Source: an uncultured Mesonia sp. (lineage in GTDB: Bacteria; Bacteroidota; Bacteroidia; Flavobacteriales; Flavobacteriaceae). From it: a DNA stretch of 52,500 bases. Within the stretch, counting starts at the first letter, position 1; the number at the start of each line of letters is the position of its first letter. A model generated the notes under the pieces. The model did no database searches. It was not told where the DNA came from and worked only from the letters and a program-made list of their open reading frames with translations. This document shows positions 28,267 to 36,555 of this stretch, one piece after another. The DNA lies in the NCBI GenBank assembly GCA_947499595.1, contig CANMOY010000012.1, forward strand, positions 1 to 52,500. Reading direction: 5' to 3'. The position numbers were made by a program, and so were the translations under genes.

Positions 28267-29187
28267 ATGCAACGGGAGAAGTTAGCTTTAGTAACCGGTA
28301 TTTTAGGTATATCGGTTTTCCCTATATTGGTTAAAATGGGATATACGTCTGGATTGGTTTCGGCCTTTTATCGCATGTTTTTTGCTTTTATTATTTTGCT
28401 TCCTATTGTTTTGTTTACTAAAGCCTTTAGATGGCCATCTTTAAAATTTATATTTTTAGCATTACTTTGTGGTGCCTTATTTGGCGCCGATGTCGCCGTA
28501 TGGAATATTGCAATCGAGGAGTCAACCGCTACCCAAGCCACCTTACTCACCAATTTGTCGCCAATTTGGGTAGGTATAGGCGCTTTCTTGTTTTTAGCTG
28601 ATAAACCAAGAACAAATTTTTGGGTAGGAACAGTAGTAGCACTTTTGGGTATGGTAACCATTGTAGGGTTCAAGTTTATTTTGAATCTTGAATTTGATCG
28701 AGCCTTTTTATTCGGAATTTTATCGGGTGTCTTTTACTCTATTTATTTTTTAGTGTCTAAACGTGTGTTAGACCATATGAATATTACCAGTTTCATGCTG
28801 ATTAACCTAGCCGCTTCTTCGGTTTTTTTAGGAATACTAAATTTAATCGCACAAGAAAATTTAATCAATCACTCTGCACAAGCTTGGTTTGTTTTGCTTA
28901 CCCAGGCCGTGGTCTGCCAATTAATAGCTTGGCTAGCGCTAAATTATGCCGTTAGTAAAATGCGGGCTACACGCGTTAGTTTGGCTTTACTAGGTCAGGC
29001 GGTTTTAACAGCTTTTTTAGCCTGGTTGCTTTTAAATGAACCCATAAGCTTTCAAATGCTTGTAGGTAGTTTAATATTGTTGAGTGGTATTGCAATTACA
29101 TTTATTCCCTTTAATAAATCTAGTTGGAGTTTGTCAAGAAAAATCAGAGTAAAAAATATAAAACCTAAATTGCCTAAAATGGGTTAA
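28267..29187 (+). CDS. EamA/DMT-family transporter
   Basis: A 306-residue inner-membrane protein with about ten hydrophobic helices in two EamA repeats (about 5-135 and 150-285). ALLCGALFGADVAVWNIAIE and TLLTNLSPIWVGIGAFLFL in repeat one, with LLGQAVLTAFLAWLLLNEPI in repeat two, are typical of the drug/metabolite exporter superfamily. The C-terminal tail is basic. The substrate cannot be inferred. The stop overlaps the stop of the convergent sirtuin gene by 4 bases, so neither gene has room for its own terminator between them. Confidence 0.9.
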   Translation: MQREKLALVTGILGISVFPILVKMGYTSGLVSAFYRMFFAFIILLPIVLFTKAFRWPSLKFIFLALLCGALFGADVAVWNIAIEESTATQATLLTNLSPIWVGIGAFLFLADKPRTNFWVGTVVALLGMVTIVGFKFILNLEFDRAFLFGILSGVFYSIYFLVSKRVLDHMNITSFMLINLAASSVFLGILNLIAQENLINHSAQAWFVLLTQAVVCQLIAWLALNYAVSKMRATRVSLALLGQAVLTAFLAWLLLNEPISFQMLVGSLILLSGIAITFIPFNKSSWSLSRKIRVKNIKPKLPKMG

Positions 29188-29870
29188 GCTTGTTTTATGA
29201 GTACCTTAGCCAGTTTGGGTAAAGCTAGGCTCGCCTTTTCTGGATAGACAAAAATATTTCCTTTTGGTTTAGTGTGCGGATTTAAATCAATTACATGAGT
29301 AGGAGTTTTTGGGGCGGCATAATCAACTAAACCTGCTGCGGGATAGACTTGCATAGAAGTGCCTACAATCATTATGATATCGGCTTGAGTAACTTTTGAA
29401 ATGGCCAATTCCAGCTTAGGTAAAGCCTCGCCAAACCAAACAATGTGTGGTCTTAGTTGTTTTCCCTGCGAACAAAAATCGCCAATATTTAAATCATTTG
29501 GCCAATGCAGTATTTCTTTCTCATTTACACAACTTCTGGCTTTTAAGAGTTCACCGTGAAGATGAATAACAGAGGTGCTTCCGGCGCGTTCATGAAGATC
29601 GTCTACATTTTGGGTGATGATGCAAACCTCATAAAATTTTTCTAAATCTTTTAGAGCCAAATGAGCTGCATTAGGTTGTACCTTTTTCAATTGTCGGCGT
29701 CTTTGATTATAAAATGAAAGGACCAAATCGGGGTTTTCTTCCCATCCTTCGGGAGAGGCTACTTGCATAATATCATGGTTTTCCCATAAACCATTCGCAT
29801 CGCGAAAAGTTTGAATACCGCTTTCTGCAGATATTCCAGCACCACTTAAAACTACTAGCTTTTTTTTCAT
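29184..29870 (-). CDS. cobB: Sir2-family NAD-dependent protein deacylase
   Basis: A 228-residue sirtuin. The NAD-binding motifs GAGISAESGIQTFRD (10-24) and TQNVDDLHERAG (86-97) are intact, and VIHLHG holds the catalytic His105. Tyr54 and Arg57 in FYNQRR correspond to the YxxR pair that lets class III sirtuins (SIRT5/CobB type) remove succinyl or malonyl groups. The two CxxC zinc pairs are absent: only single Cys residues occur in RSCVNEK and DFCSQG. It would act on acylated lysines in the cytoplasm. It converges with the EamA gene. Confidence 0.92.
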   Translation of the reverse strand: MKKKLVVLSGAGISAESGIQTFRDANGLWENHDIMQVASPEGWEENPDLVLSFYNQRRRQLKKVQPNAAHLALKDLEKFYEVCIITQNVDDLHERAGSTSVIHLHGELLKARSCVNEKEILHWPNDLNIGDFCSQGKQLRPHIVWFGEALPKLELAISKVTQADIIMIVGTSMQVYPAAGLVDYAAPKTPTHVIDLNPHTKPKGNIFVYPEKASLALPKLAKVLIKQA

Positions 29871-30070
29871 ATTATTTGGATAAATTTATAGCAATTTAAA
29901 AAAAATAAAGAATAATAAAATTTTTATGGATTTATTTAGGTGTTTATAATCAATGACTTAGCAGTTGTTGTCAATTTTTTTTAAAAATAAATCAGTTTTT
30001 TAAAAACCGAAGTACATTTTTGCTCGTAAGTAAGGTAGAATCAAAAATGTTTAATCAAATAAAAGAAATT

Positions 30071-31639
30071 ATGAAAACAAAAATTTTGACAACCTTAGTA
30101 CTGGCCTTTTTATGTTTAACTAGCTGTAGCGATGACGACGACGCTGGAGGGACACCTATAATGCCTGAAAGTAAAACTTATCCGCTTATGTCAGTATCAG
30201 ACCCAAGCATTATGGGTACGGTAACCTTTGAAAAAACGAATAATAATATGACACGAGTAATGGTAGAATTAGAAGGTACAGAACCAGGAGATATGCATCC
30301 TGCTCATATTCATATGAACACCGCAGCAGAAGGAGGCGACATCGCCGTAAGTTTAGAACCTATCGATGGTTCTACTGGTATGAGTACAACCACTTTTAGT
30401 CAATTGAACAACGGTATGGCTATTACCTATGAAGATTTACTCAATTTTGATGGTTATGTAAATGTGCATAAAAGTGCCGACGATTTGGCTACTTTAGTTG
30501 CTCAAGGCGATATAGGCCAAAACGAGTTGACAATGACTTCAAAAACCTATGCTTTAGGGAGTGTAGATGTACCAGGAATTATGGGTGAAGCTAAATTTAC
30601 AAAACGTGTAAACGGAACCGCTCTTATCGAGGTTATGCTAGAAAATACTCCAGCAAATGGAATGCATCCTGGTCATATTCATATGAATACTGCGGCAGAA
30701 GGCGGAGCTATTGCTTTAAGCTTAACTCCAGTAAATGGAGCTACCGGAATGAGTAAGACACAAGCAGGAATGCTAGACAACGGGGATATGATTACTTATG
30801 ATGAATTAATGAATTTTGATGGGTACATTAATATCCATAAAAGCGCAGACGATTTGGCTACTTTAGTTGCTCAAGGCGATATAGGCCAGAACGAGTTGAC
30901 AATGACTTCAAAAACCTATGCTTTAGGGAGTGTAGATGTACCAGGAATTATGGGTGAAGCTAAATTTACAAAACGTGTAAACGGAACCGCTCTTATCGAG
31001 GTTATGCTAGAAAATACTCCAGCAAACGGAATGCATCCTGGTCATATTCATATGAATACTGCGGCAGAAGGCGGAGCTATTGCTTTAAGCTTAACTCCAG
31101 TAAATGGAGCTACCGGAATGAGTAAGACGCAAGCAGGAATGCTAGACAACGGGGATATGATTACTTATGATGAATTAATGAATTTTGATGGGTACATTAA
31201 TATCCATAAAAGTGCCGACGATTTGGCTACTTTAGTTGCTCAAGGCGATATAGGCCAGAATGAGTTGACTGGTGAGATGATGAGTTATAATCTTAATGCG
31301 GTTTCTGGATCGGGTGTTATGGGTGATGCTACTTTTTATGAAAGAATGAATGGCGAAGCACTTTTAGTAATTGAACTAATGGGTACGATGGCAGGAGATA
31401 TGCACCCAGCTCATATTCATATGGGAGATGTCAACAACCCAGGAGGTATCGCAGTTAGCTTAACTCAAGTAATGGGAGATACAGGAATTTCAAAAACAAA
31501 TATTGCTATGAAAGATGACAACACTGTTTTTGGTTATGATGACGCACTTGCTTTTGGAGGATATATCAATATTCACAAAAGTATGGCAGATTTAGCCACT
31601 ATTGTTGCTCAAGGAGATATTGGTTCAAATAGTAACTAA
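30071..31639 (+). CDS. Lipoprotein with four CHRD domains
   Basis: The ATG at 30071 begins a lipoprotein signal (MKTKILTTLVLAFLCLTSCS, Cys19 lipidated) followed by an Asp-rich linker, giving 522 residues; the earlier GTG at 30020 is not needed. Four CHRD (chordin-type) domains of about 120 residues follow, each with a MHPAHIHM or MHPGHIHM motif and a GYINIHKSADDLATLVAQGD end. Domains two and three are identical in protein sequence and 98-99% identical in DNA. CHRD proteins are exported and of unknown function; the His/Met motif hints at metal binding. The gene converges with an ECF sigma/anti-sigma pair. Confidence 0.88.
   Translation: MKTKILTTLVLAFLCLTSCSDDDDAGGTPIMPESKTYPLMSVSDPSIMGTVTFEKTNNNMTRVMVELEGTEPGDMHPAHIHMNTAAEGGDIAVSLEPIDGSTGMSTTTFSQLNNGMAITYEDLLNFDGYVNVHKSADDLATLVAQGDIGQNELTMTSKTYALGSVDVPGIMGEAKFTKRVNGTALIEVMLENTPANGMHPGHIHMNTAAEGGAIALSLTPVNGATGMSKTQAGMLDNGDMITYDELMNFDGYINIHKSADDLATLVAQGDIGQNELTMTSKTYALGSVDVPGIMGEAKFTKRVNGTALIEVMLENTPANGMHPGHIHMNTAAEGGAIALSLTPVNGATGMSKTQAGMLDNGDMITYDELMNFDGYINIHKSADDLATLVAQGDIGQNELTGEMMSYNLNAVSGSGVMGDATFYERMNGEALLVIELMGTMAGDMHPAHIHMGDVNNPGGIAVSLTQVMGDTGISKTNIAMKDDNTVFGYDDALAFGGYINIHKSMADLATIVAQGDIGSNSN
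30532..31269. repeat. Tandem 369-bp duplication inside the CHRD gene
   Basis: Units 30532-30900 and 30901-31269 are 123 codons each. I count about five base differences, all silent. The unit includes one full CHRD domain. Confidence 0.9.
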
Positions 31640-31664
31640 TATGTGATTTGTTTTGTTTGATGAG

Positions 31665-31693
31665 AGCTGCCCATTTGGGCAGCTTTTCTTTTT
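31665..31693. terminator. Terminator between CHRD gene and anti-sigma gene
   Basis: AGCTGCCC (31665-31672) and GGGCAGCT (31677-31684) form a perfect 8-bp stem with an ATTT loop, followed by a T-rich run. It serves the CHRD gene and may also serve the convergent anti-sigma gene. Confidence 0.85.
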
Positions 31694-32472
31694 TATACCT
31701 TTCCTAAAGTATATAAGCGTTCTAGAGTTGGTGTAGCACTGCCGCCAGCTGGCTCTAAGGTAATTCCGAAGGCTTCAGTGGTTAAATTTGGATTTATGTT
31801 AATAGACACAAAACCATTATCTGTAGAAGGTTCTAGTAGTCCAAGATTTGTAGGGGTTAGAGGGTTTAATTCTAAAGACCATAGTTGGTATACCATACCT
31901 TTTGGAGCCTCGGGTAAACCTTTTAAATCTATTACTACTTTATTATCCGAAGTATTTAGGAAGGCTTGCGCAAAGCTTTCTTGATAGTTCCCTTGTCCAG
32001 GCAGGAAGATTGCTTTAGTGTTTTTATCGGTTAAAAAGTCTATTTTAGACTGATACTCTTGTTCAAGACTAACTAGGCGTTCGTTTTCTAATTCAATGCG
32101 TTCCTTAGAATTAACAATTTGCTTTAACTCTTGCTTTACGGATTGATTTTTAACATAAAAAATGCCACTCAAAGTAACAAAAAGGCTTAGCCCAGCGGCA
32201 TAACCTATGATTGGTATTAGCCGTATTATTTTGCTTTTAGGCTGCTTGTTTTTAAATAATTGAGCTTTAATTTTAGCATAATTAGTAGCCGGTAAATAAG
32301 ATGCGGTTCCCGAAGCTAACCTATGTAGGGCAAGCTCAATGGCTTCAACCTCAGCTTGAAGTTCAGGATGTAAATCAATTTTCTTTTTTACTTCTTTGCT
32401 TTCAGCCTCTTCCAAAGCGCCATAAACATATAACTCTAGTATTCCTGACTCTATGTATTCTTTTATCTTCAT
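31693..32472 (-). CDS. Anti-sigma factor (RskA-type)
   Basis: A 259-residue single-pass membrane protein. The cytoplasmic N-terminus (1-75, LELYVYGALEEAESKEVKKK, like a zinc-less anti-sigma domain) is followed by one membrane helix (85-107) and a coiled-coil stretch. The periplasmic RskA C-terminal domain ends the protein (VIDLKGLPEAPKGMVYQLWS to AFGITLEPAGGSATPT). It should hold the ECF sigma factor encoded just upstream, whose stop overlaps its start by 4 bases (ATGA). It lacks the HxxxCxxC zinc motif. Confidence 0.9.
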   Translation of the reverse strand: MKIKEYIESGILELYVYGALEEAESKEVKKKIDLHPELQAEVEAIELALHRLASGTASYLPATNYAKIKAQLFKNKQPKSKIIRLIPIIGYAAGLSLFVTLSGIFYVKNQSVKQELKQIVNSKERIELENERLVSLEQEYQSKIDFLTDKNTKAIFLPGQGNYQESFAQAFLNTSDNKVVIDLKGLPEAPKGMVYQLWSLELNPLTPTNLGLLEPSTDNGFVSININPNLTTEAFGITLEPAGGSATPTLERLYTLGKV

Positions 32473-33002
32473 TTTACTTGCAATAAATTTCTTAGTTCAT
32501 GAATACATGCTCTATTCCTAGTTTTTAAGGTACCCAAAGGAATTTTTAAATTTTCTGAGGCCTCTTTGTGTGTAAATCCTTTAAAAAATAGCAAATCAAT
32601 AATTTTGTTACAAGCGGGCTTTAATTTCTTAATAAATTTTTCAATCCCAATACTATTTACTTGATTATTTAAAGAAGCATGTGTTTCTATACTATGTACG
32701 AAATTATTAGCATCTAGGTTTTGTCTTTCTTTTTTATATGCTTTAGATCTATACTTATCTATAGCTGAATTACGTGCTATATTCACAATCCAAGTAAAAA
32801 ACCTACCTTTTTCGGGATCGTATTGGGGTAAATTTCTCCAAATTTTCACCATCACTTCTTGCAAGACATCTTCAGATTGTGCTTTATTTTTAATTATGTT
32901 TTCTATGACACCAAACAAGCTTTGAGCATACATATCGTATAAATAGTCAAAAGCCTGCTCATCTTTTTTGTTGATTAACGTAACCAGTTCATCTTGTGTC
33001 AT
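32469..33002 (-). CDS. RNA polymerase sigma-70 factor, ECF subfamily
   Basis: A 177-residue ECF sigma factor. Region 2 (about 20-90) includes SEDVLQEVMVKIWRNLPQYD and GRFFTWIVNIARNSAIDKYR, the core-binding and -10 recognition helices. Region 4 (about 120-175) has LLFFKGFTHKEASENLKIPL followed by GTLKTRNRACIHELRNLL. No region 3 is present. It is translationally coupled to the membrane anti-sigma gene. The closest target candidate is its own operon; the convergent CHRD lipoprotein gene is another possibility. Confidence 0.95.
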   Translation of the reverse strand: MTQDELVTLINKKDEQAFDYLYDMYAQSLFGVIENIIKNKAQSEDVLQEVMVKIWRNLPQYDPEKGRFFTWIVNIARNSAIDKYRSKAYKKERQNLDANNFVHSIETHASLNNQVNSIGIEKFIKKLKPACNKIIDLLFFKGFTHKEASENLKIPLGTLKTRNRACIHELRNLLQVK

Positions 33003-33040
33003 AAAATTCAGAATAAACTACGAGTATACAAAAATTACAC

Positions 33041-33048
33041 TAATTTTG
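33041..33048 (+). promoter_or_regulatory. Candidate -7 box for trmH
   Basis: TAATTTTG fits TAnnTTTG and lies 23 bases before the ATG at 33072. This supports that start over the earlier in-frame ATG at 32994, which lies upstream of the box. Confidence 0.45.
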
Positions 33049-33071
33049 CCTTTTTCTTTATAGATAAATTC

Positions 33072-33737
33072 ATGATAGATAAGAATCTCCTTGCCCATTT
33101 AGAAAGTTTTTTAACGCCAGAAAGGTTACAACGATTTCAAGAAGTATTGGCACAGCGTACCAATTATTTCACAGTGGCTACAGAAGATGTTTACCAATTA
33201 CATAATACCAGTGCTGTTATAAGAAGTTGCGATGTTTTTGGTTTACAAAACATTCATATTGTTGAAGAAAGAAATAAAAAGAGAATTGATAGAGAGATTG
33301 CAATGGGTGCTCAAAAATGGGTTAAAGTAAATCGATACAATCAAGTAACTGATTGTATTACTCGTTTAAAGCAAGATGGATATCAAATTATAGCTACTAC
33401 ACCACATAACGACGCTTGTTTATTACCCGATTTTAACATAGATAAACCTGCTGCATTTTTCTTTGGTACCGAGAAAGCTGGCCTAAGTGATGAAGTAATG
33501 CAAAAAGCCGATGGATTCTTAAAAATTCCTATGGCTGGTTTTACAGAGAGTTTAAATATTTCGGTTTCGGCGGCTATCATTTTGCAGAGTGTAACCAGTG
33601 CGATTAAACGCAAGGAAATTGACTGGAGGCTCACTCCAGAGGAACAATTAGAAACGCGTATGCTATGGGCTAGCAATAGTATAAAAAGCAGCGAAAAAAT
33701 TATAGAAAAATACCTACGTCAAATAAAAACAGAATAA
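33072..33737 (+). CDS. trmH: tRNA (guanosine-2'-O)-methyltransferase TrmH-like
   Basis: A 221-residue SPOUT methyltransferase from the ATG at 33072; the longer frame adds 26 unconserved residues that would overlap the sigma gene start. The SPOUT motifs are NTSAVIRSCDVFG (motif 1, with the catalytic Arg), FFGTEKAGLS (motif 2) and IPMAGFTESLNISVSAAI (motif 3). The C-terminal extension (WRLTPEEQLETRMLWA) is typical of TrmH, which methylates the ribose of G18 in tRNA. It diverges from the sigma operon and abuts the convergent CarboxypepD_reg gene with no gap. Confidence 0.9.
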   Translation: MIDKNLLAHLESFLTPERLQRFQEVLAQRTNYFTVATEDVYQLHNTSAVIRSCDVFGLQNIHIVEERNKKRIDREIAMGAQKWVKVNRYNQVTDCITRLKQDGYQIIATTPHNDACLLPDFNIDKPAAFFFGTEKAGLSDEVMQKADGFLKIPMAGFTESLNISVSAAIILQSVTSAIKRKEIDWRLTPEEQLETRMLWASNSIKSSEKIIEKYLRQIKTE

Positions 33738-34517
33738 CTAATTTCTGTTTAAAACCTTGTATTCTTCATAGCAGCTACTAATGGCTTCAAGAATTTGAAG
33801 GTCATTAGCGGTTTTGATAAACTGCTTAGAGTAATTGCATTTTTGTAAAATTTCATCAATATCTACTCGCCTTACTTGCAACAGAGCACTTAAAGTTTCG
33901 CGATTAAATTTATCTTGCAGCAAGTTTCTGATTTCATCATCTTGCTTCATTTTGCGTAATTTACGCATTTGCTTAGGTTTTTTTCCAAAGACATTATAAA
34001 GCAAATCAGCCGGATTGGTAATGGCTTGTAGGGTCTTAGCAAAGGCACCCGGAGTGTTATTTCCTGCTTCATACCCATAATCAAGTCCAGATATACTATA
34101 CCTGGAATCTTCGTATATAGGTATATTTTTGGCATCTATTTCTAGAAACCCCGTAAGTTTTAATGGAGAGAGTGTAACCTCTTCTAAAGCAATAGCTATT
34201 TCAGTCATTTTAACCTTTACATCGCCAAAACGAGTCCAGTCATTGGTTACCTTTACTTGAATAGATTTAAAGCCCAAGAAACTAAAATACAGGGTATCGT
34301 TTACTCGAGCTTTTATTTCAAAATATCCTTCCTTGTTGGTAGTAGTGCCCTTTACCTCATTAAGGTTGATGATATTTACATTGTCAAGCGGTACATCATT
34401 AGCTGCGTTTAGCACCTTTCCTTTTATGGTTTGTAAAGAATCTTTTTGCGCTCGCACCGTATAAAAAGAGGTAGCCAGCAGTAAAAAGAGTATATAACGT
34501 ACAGCTTGGGGCTTCAT
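33738..34517 (-). CDS. Exported CarboxypepD_reg-like domain protein
   Basis: A 259-residue protein with a signal peptide (1-23, ends YTVRA). Residues 27-105 form a CarboxypepD_reg-like beta-sandwich (IKGKVLNAANDVPLDNVNI, GYFEIKARVNDTLYFSFLGF) like the N-terminal part of TonB-dependent receptors. A conserved region of unknown role follows (LEEVTLSPLKLTG, NTPGAFAKTLQAITNPADLL, then basic segments). No outer-membrane barrel is present. It is probably periplasmic or outer-membrane associated, and the specific function is unknown. It lies 27 bases downstream of the helicase gene on the same strand. Confidence 0.82.
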   Translation of the reverse strand: MKPQAVRYILFLLLATSFYTVRAQKDSLQTIKGKVLNAANDVPLDNVNIINLNEVKGTTTNKEGYFEIKARVNDTLYFSFLGFKSIQVKVTNDWTRFGDVKVKMTEIAIALEEVTLSPLKLTGFLEIDAKNIPIYEDSRYSISGLDYGYEAGNNTPGAFAKTLQAITNPADLLYNVFGKKPKQMRKLRKMKQDDEIRNLLQDKFNRETLSALLQVRRVDIDEILQKCNYSKQFIKTANDLQILEAISSCYEEYKVLNRN

Positions 34518-34544
34518 TTTACTACTTTTTGTAAAGTAAATAAA

Positions 34545-36317
34545 TTATTTTTTATTACGTCTTCTATTTACAGAACTTTTAATATTTGCAGAACGTTTAC
34601 CGCCAGCGTTTCTAGGTTTTGATCGTCTTGAAGACCTTTTTTGATCATCTCCTCGATCGTCAAACTTTTTTCTTCCTCCTTTGCGTTCACCGCGTTTACG
34701 CTTAAATTTATCGGGTCTTCCTTCGTTAGCTTTTGTTACTTCGGCGTTAATTGCTCTGCCTTGATAGCTAAATTCTTTAAAGATACTCAATACCTTTTCA
34801 ACTTCGGCAGTATCGGTATTAAAGAAAGAAAAGTTATTTTTCACATCTACACGTGAAACAGCATCTCTACCTAAATCGAGTTGTTCTTTCAAGAAATCCT
34901 TCAAGGACATCCAGTCAAAACCATCTTTTTCACCTACGTTTATAAAGAAGCGAGTGCTAAATCCATTATCTTCGGCAGCGTGATCTCCAGGCTTAGGCGA
35001 ATTTATGGTATTTGCATTTTTATAGTAATTATGGAAACGTGTAAATTCTACACTAAAAACCTTTTTTATAATCTCTTCTTTAGAGAAATCCGCTAAAAGC
35101 GCCTCAATTTGAGGTAGGTACTCTTCAATCTCGTGATTAATAGTGGTGTTTTTGATGTCTTTTGCTAAATGCAATAACTGTACTTGGCAAATCTCCTCTC
35201 CGCTAGGTACTTCTTTTCGCTCAAAAGATTGTTTTATTATGCGCTCAATACTTTTAATTTTACGCATTTCACTTTTGGTGATAATTACCATGGACGTCCC
35301 TTTTTTACCCGCTCTACCTGTTCGCCCACTTCGGTGTGTGTACGTTTCTACTTCATCAGGAAGTTGGTAATTAATTACATGGGTAATGTCGTCTACATCT
35401 ATCCCTCGTGCGGCCACATCGGTAGCTACAAGCATTTGTATTTGTCTACTTCTAAAGCTGCGCATAACCAAATCTCTTTGATTCTGACTTAAATCTCCGT
35501 GTAAAGCGGCGGCGTTATAACCGTCTTCTATCAGTTTTTCGGCAACTTTTTGTGTATCTCTTTTGGTTCGGCAAAAGATTACCGAGAATATATCTGGGTG
35601 TGCATCTGCCAATCTTTTTAGGGCAGCATAACGATCTCTTGCCCCTACTAAAAAGTACTCATGGTTTACATTTTTAGAACCTTCATTTTTGGTTCCTACG
35701 GTAATTTCTACCGGTTTGTGCATAAATTTAGATGCAATGGTAGCAACTTCTTTTGGCATAGTTGCACTAAACAACCAGGTTTTCTTCTCTTTAGGCGTGT
35801 GCGATAAAATGTCGGTTATATCTTCGTAAAAACCCATGTTTAGCATTTCATCAGCCTCATCTAGTATACAGTAGTCTATGGTAGAAATATCAATCATTCT
35901 TCTGCCTACCATATCCTTCATTCGACCCGGAGTGGCAACAATGATTTGCGCACCACGTTTAATCTGGTTAGCTTGTTCGCTTATGCTGGCTCCTCCATAA
36001 ATAGCTACGGTAGATAAACCTTTAACATATTTAGAGTAGTTTTTTAATTCGTTGGTAATTTGCAAACAAAGTTCGCGTGTTGGCGATAAAATTAAGCCTT
36101 GTGTTTTTTTTGAGTTTGCGTTTATACGCTGGATAAGTGGAAAACCAAAGGCGGCGGTTTTTCCAGTTCCTGTTTGAGCAAGTGCCACTAAATCGGTATC
36201 TTGTTCTAATAAAATAGGTATAGCTTTCTCTTGTACTTCACTTGGGCTTTCAAAACCCATATCATTTACAGCATTCACTATTTGGACATCAAGCCCTAAT
36301 TCTTCAAATTTGTTCAT
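34545..36317 (-). CDS. deaD: DEAD-box ATP-dependent RNA helicase
   Basis: A 590-residue RNA helicase. The motifs are complete: Q motif near the start, AQTGTGKTAAFG (I), PTRELC (Ia), TPGR (Ib), DEADEML (II), SAT (III), ATDVAARGIDVD (V) and HRSGRTGRAG (VI). After the two RecA domains (to about 370) comes a DbpA-like RNA-recognition domain (about 478-555, RFFINVGEKDGFDWMSLKDF) and a very basic Arg/Lys/Gly tail. The set resembles DeaD/CsdA, which helps ribosome assembly and cold growth. A TACCTTTG box lies upstream. Confidence 0.93.
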   Translation of the reverse strand: MNKFEELGLDVQIVNAVNDMGFESPSEVQEKAIPILLEQDTDLVALAQTGTGKTAAFGFPLIQRINANSKKTQGLILSPTRELCLQITNELKNYSKYVKGLSTVAIYGGASISEQANQIKRGAQIIVATPGRMKDMVGRRMIDISTIDYCILDEADEMLNMGFYEDITDILSHTPKEKKTWLFSATMPKEVATIASKFMHKPVEITVGTKNEGSKNVNHEYFLVGARDRYAALKRLADAHPDIFSVIFCRTKRDTQKVAEKLIEDGYNAAALHGDLSQNQRDLVMRSFRSRQIQMLVATDVAARGIDVDDITHVINYQLPDEVETYTHRSGRTGRAGKKGTSMVIITKSEMRKIKSIERIIKQSFERKEVPSGEEICQVQLLHLAKDIKNTTINHEIEEYLPQIEALLADFSKEEIIKKVFSVEFTRFHNYYKNANTINSPKPGDHAAEDNGFSTRFFINVGEKDGFDWMSLKDFLKEQLDLGRDAVSRVDVKNNFSFFNTDTAEVEKVLSIFKEFSYQGRAINAEVTKANEGRPDKFKRKRGERKGGRKKFDDRGDDQKRSSRRSKPRNAGGKRSANIKSSVNRRRNKK

Positions 36318-36334
36318 ATAGTATAAATAAGCTG

Positions 36335-36362
36335 CAAAGGTACGTAAAGTTTTTTTAGCAAA
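36335..36362 (-). promoter_or_regulatory. Candidate promoter of the DEAD-box helicase
   Basis: On the minus strand, TTTG (36362-36359) and TACCTTTG (36342-36335) are separated by 16 bases, slightly short for the Bacteroidota consensus. The -7 box lies 17 bases before the ATG. Confidence 0.45.
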
Positions 36363-36555
36363 TCTATTTTTATTATATTAAGGAGCTAAAGTTAGATTTT
36401 AATCTCAAGTAATTGATAGTCAAATTGTTTGGCTCTATTTTCATTGTTAATTAAATTTTAGTTTTTTAATTAGCTTTTAGCTTAGCCTTAATCCATAAGC
36501 TAAATACTAGGATGCACTTGTGCTTTTTTATATTTTTAAGGTCAAATTTAGATCT

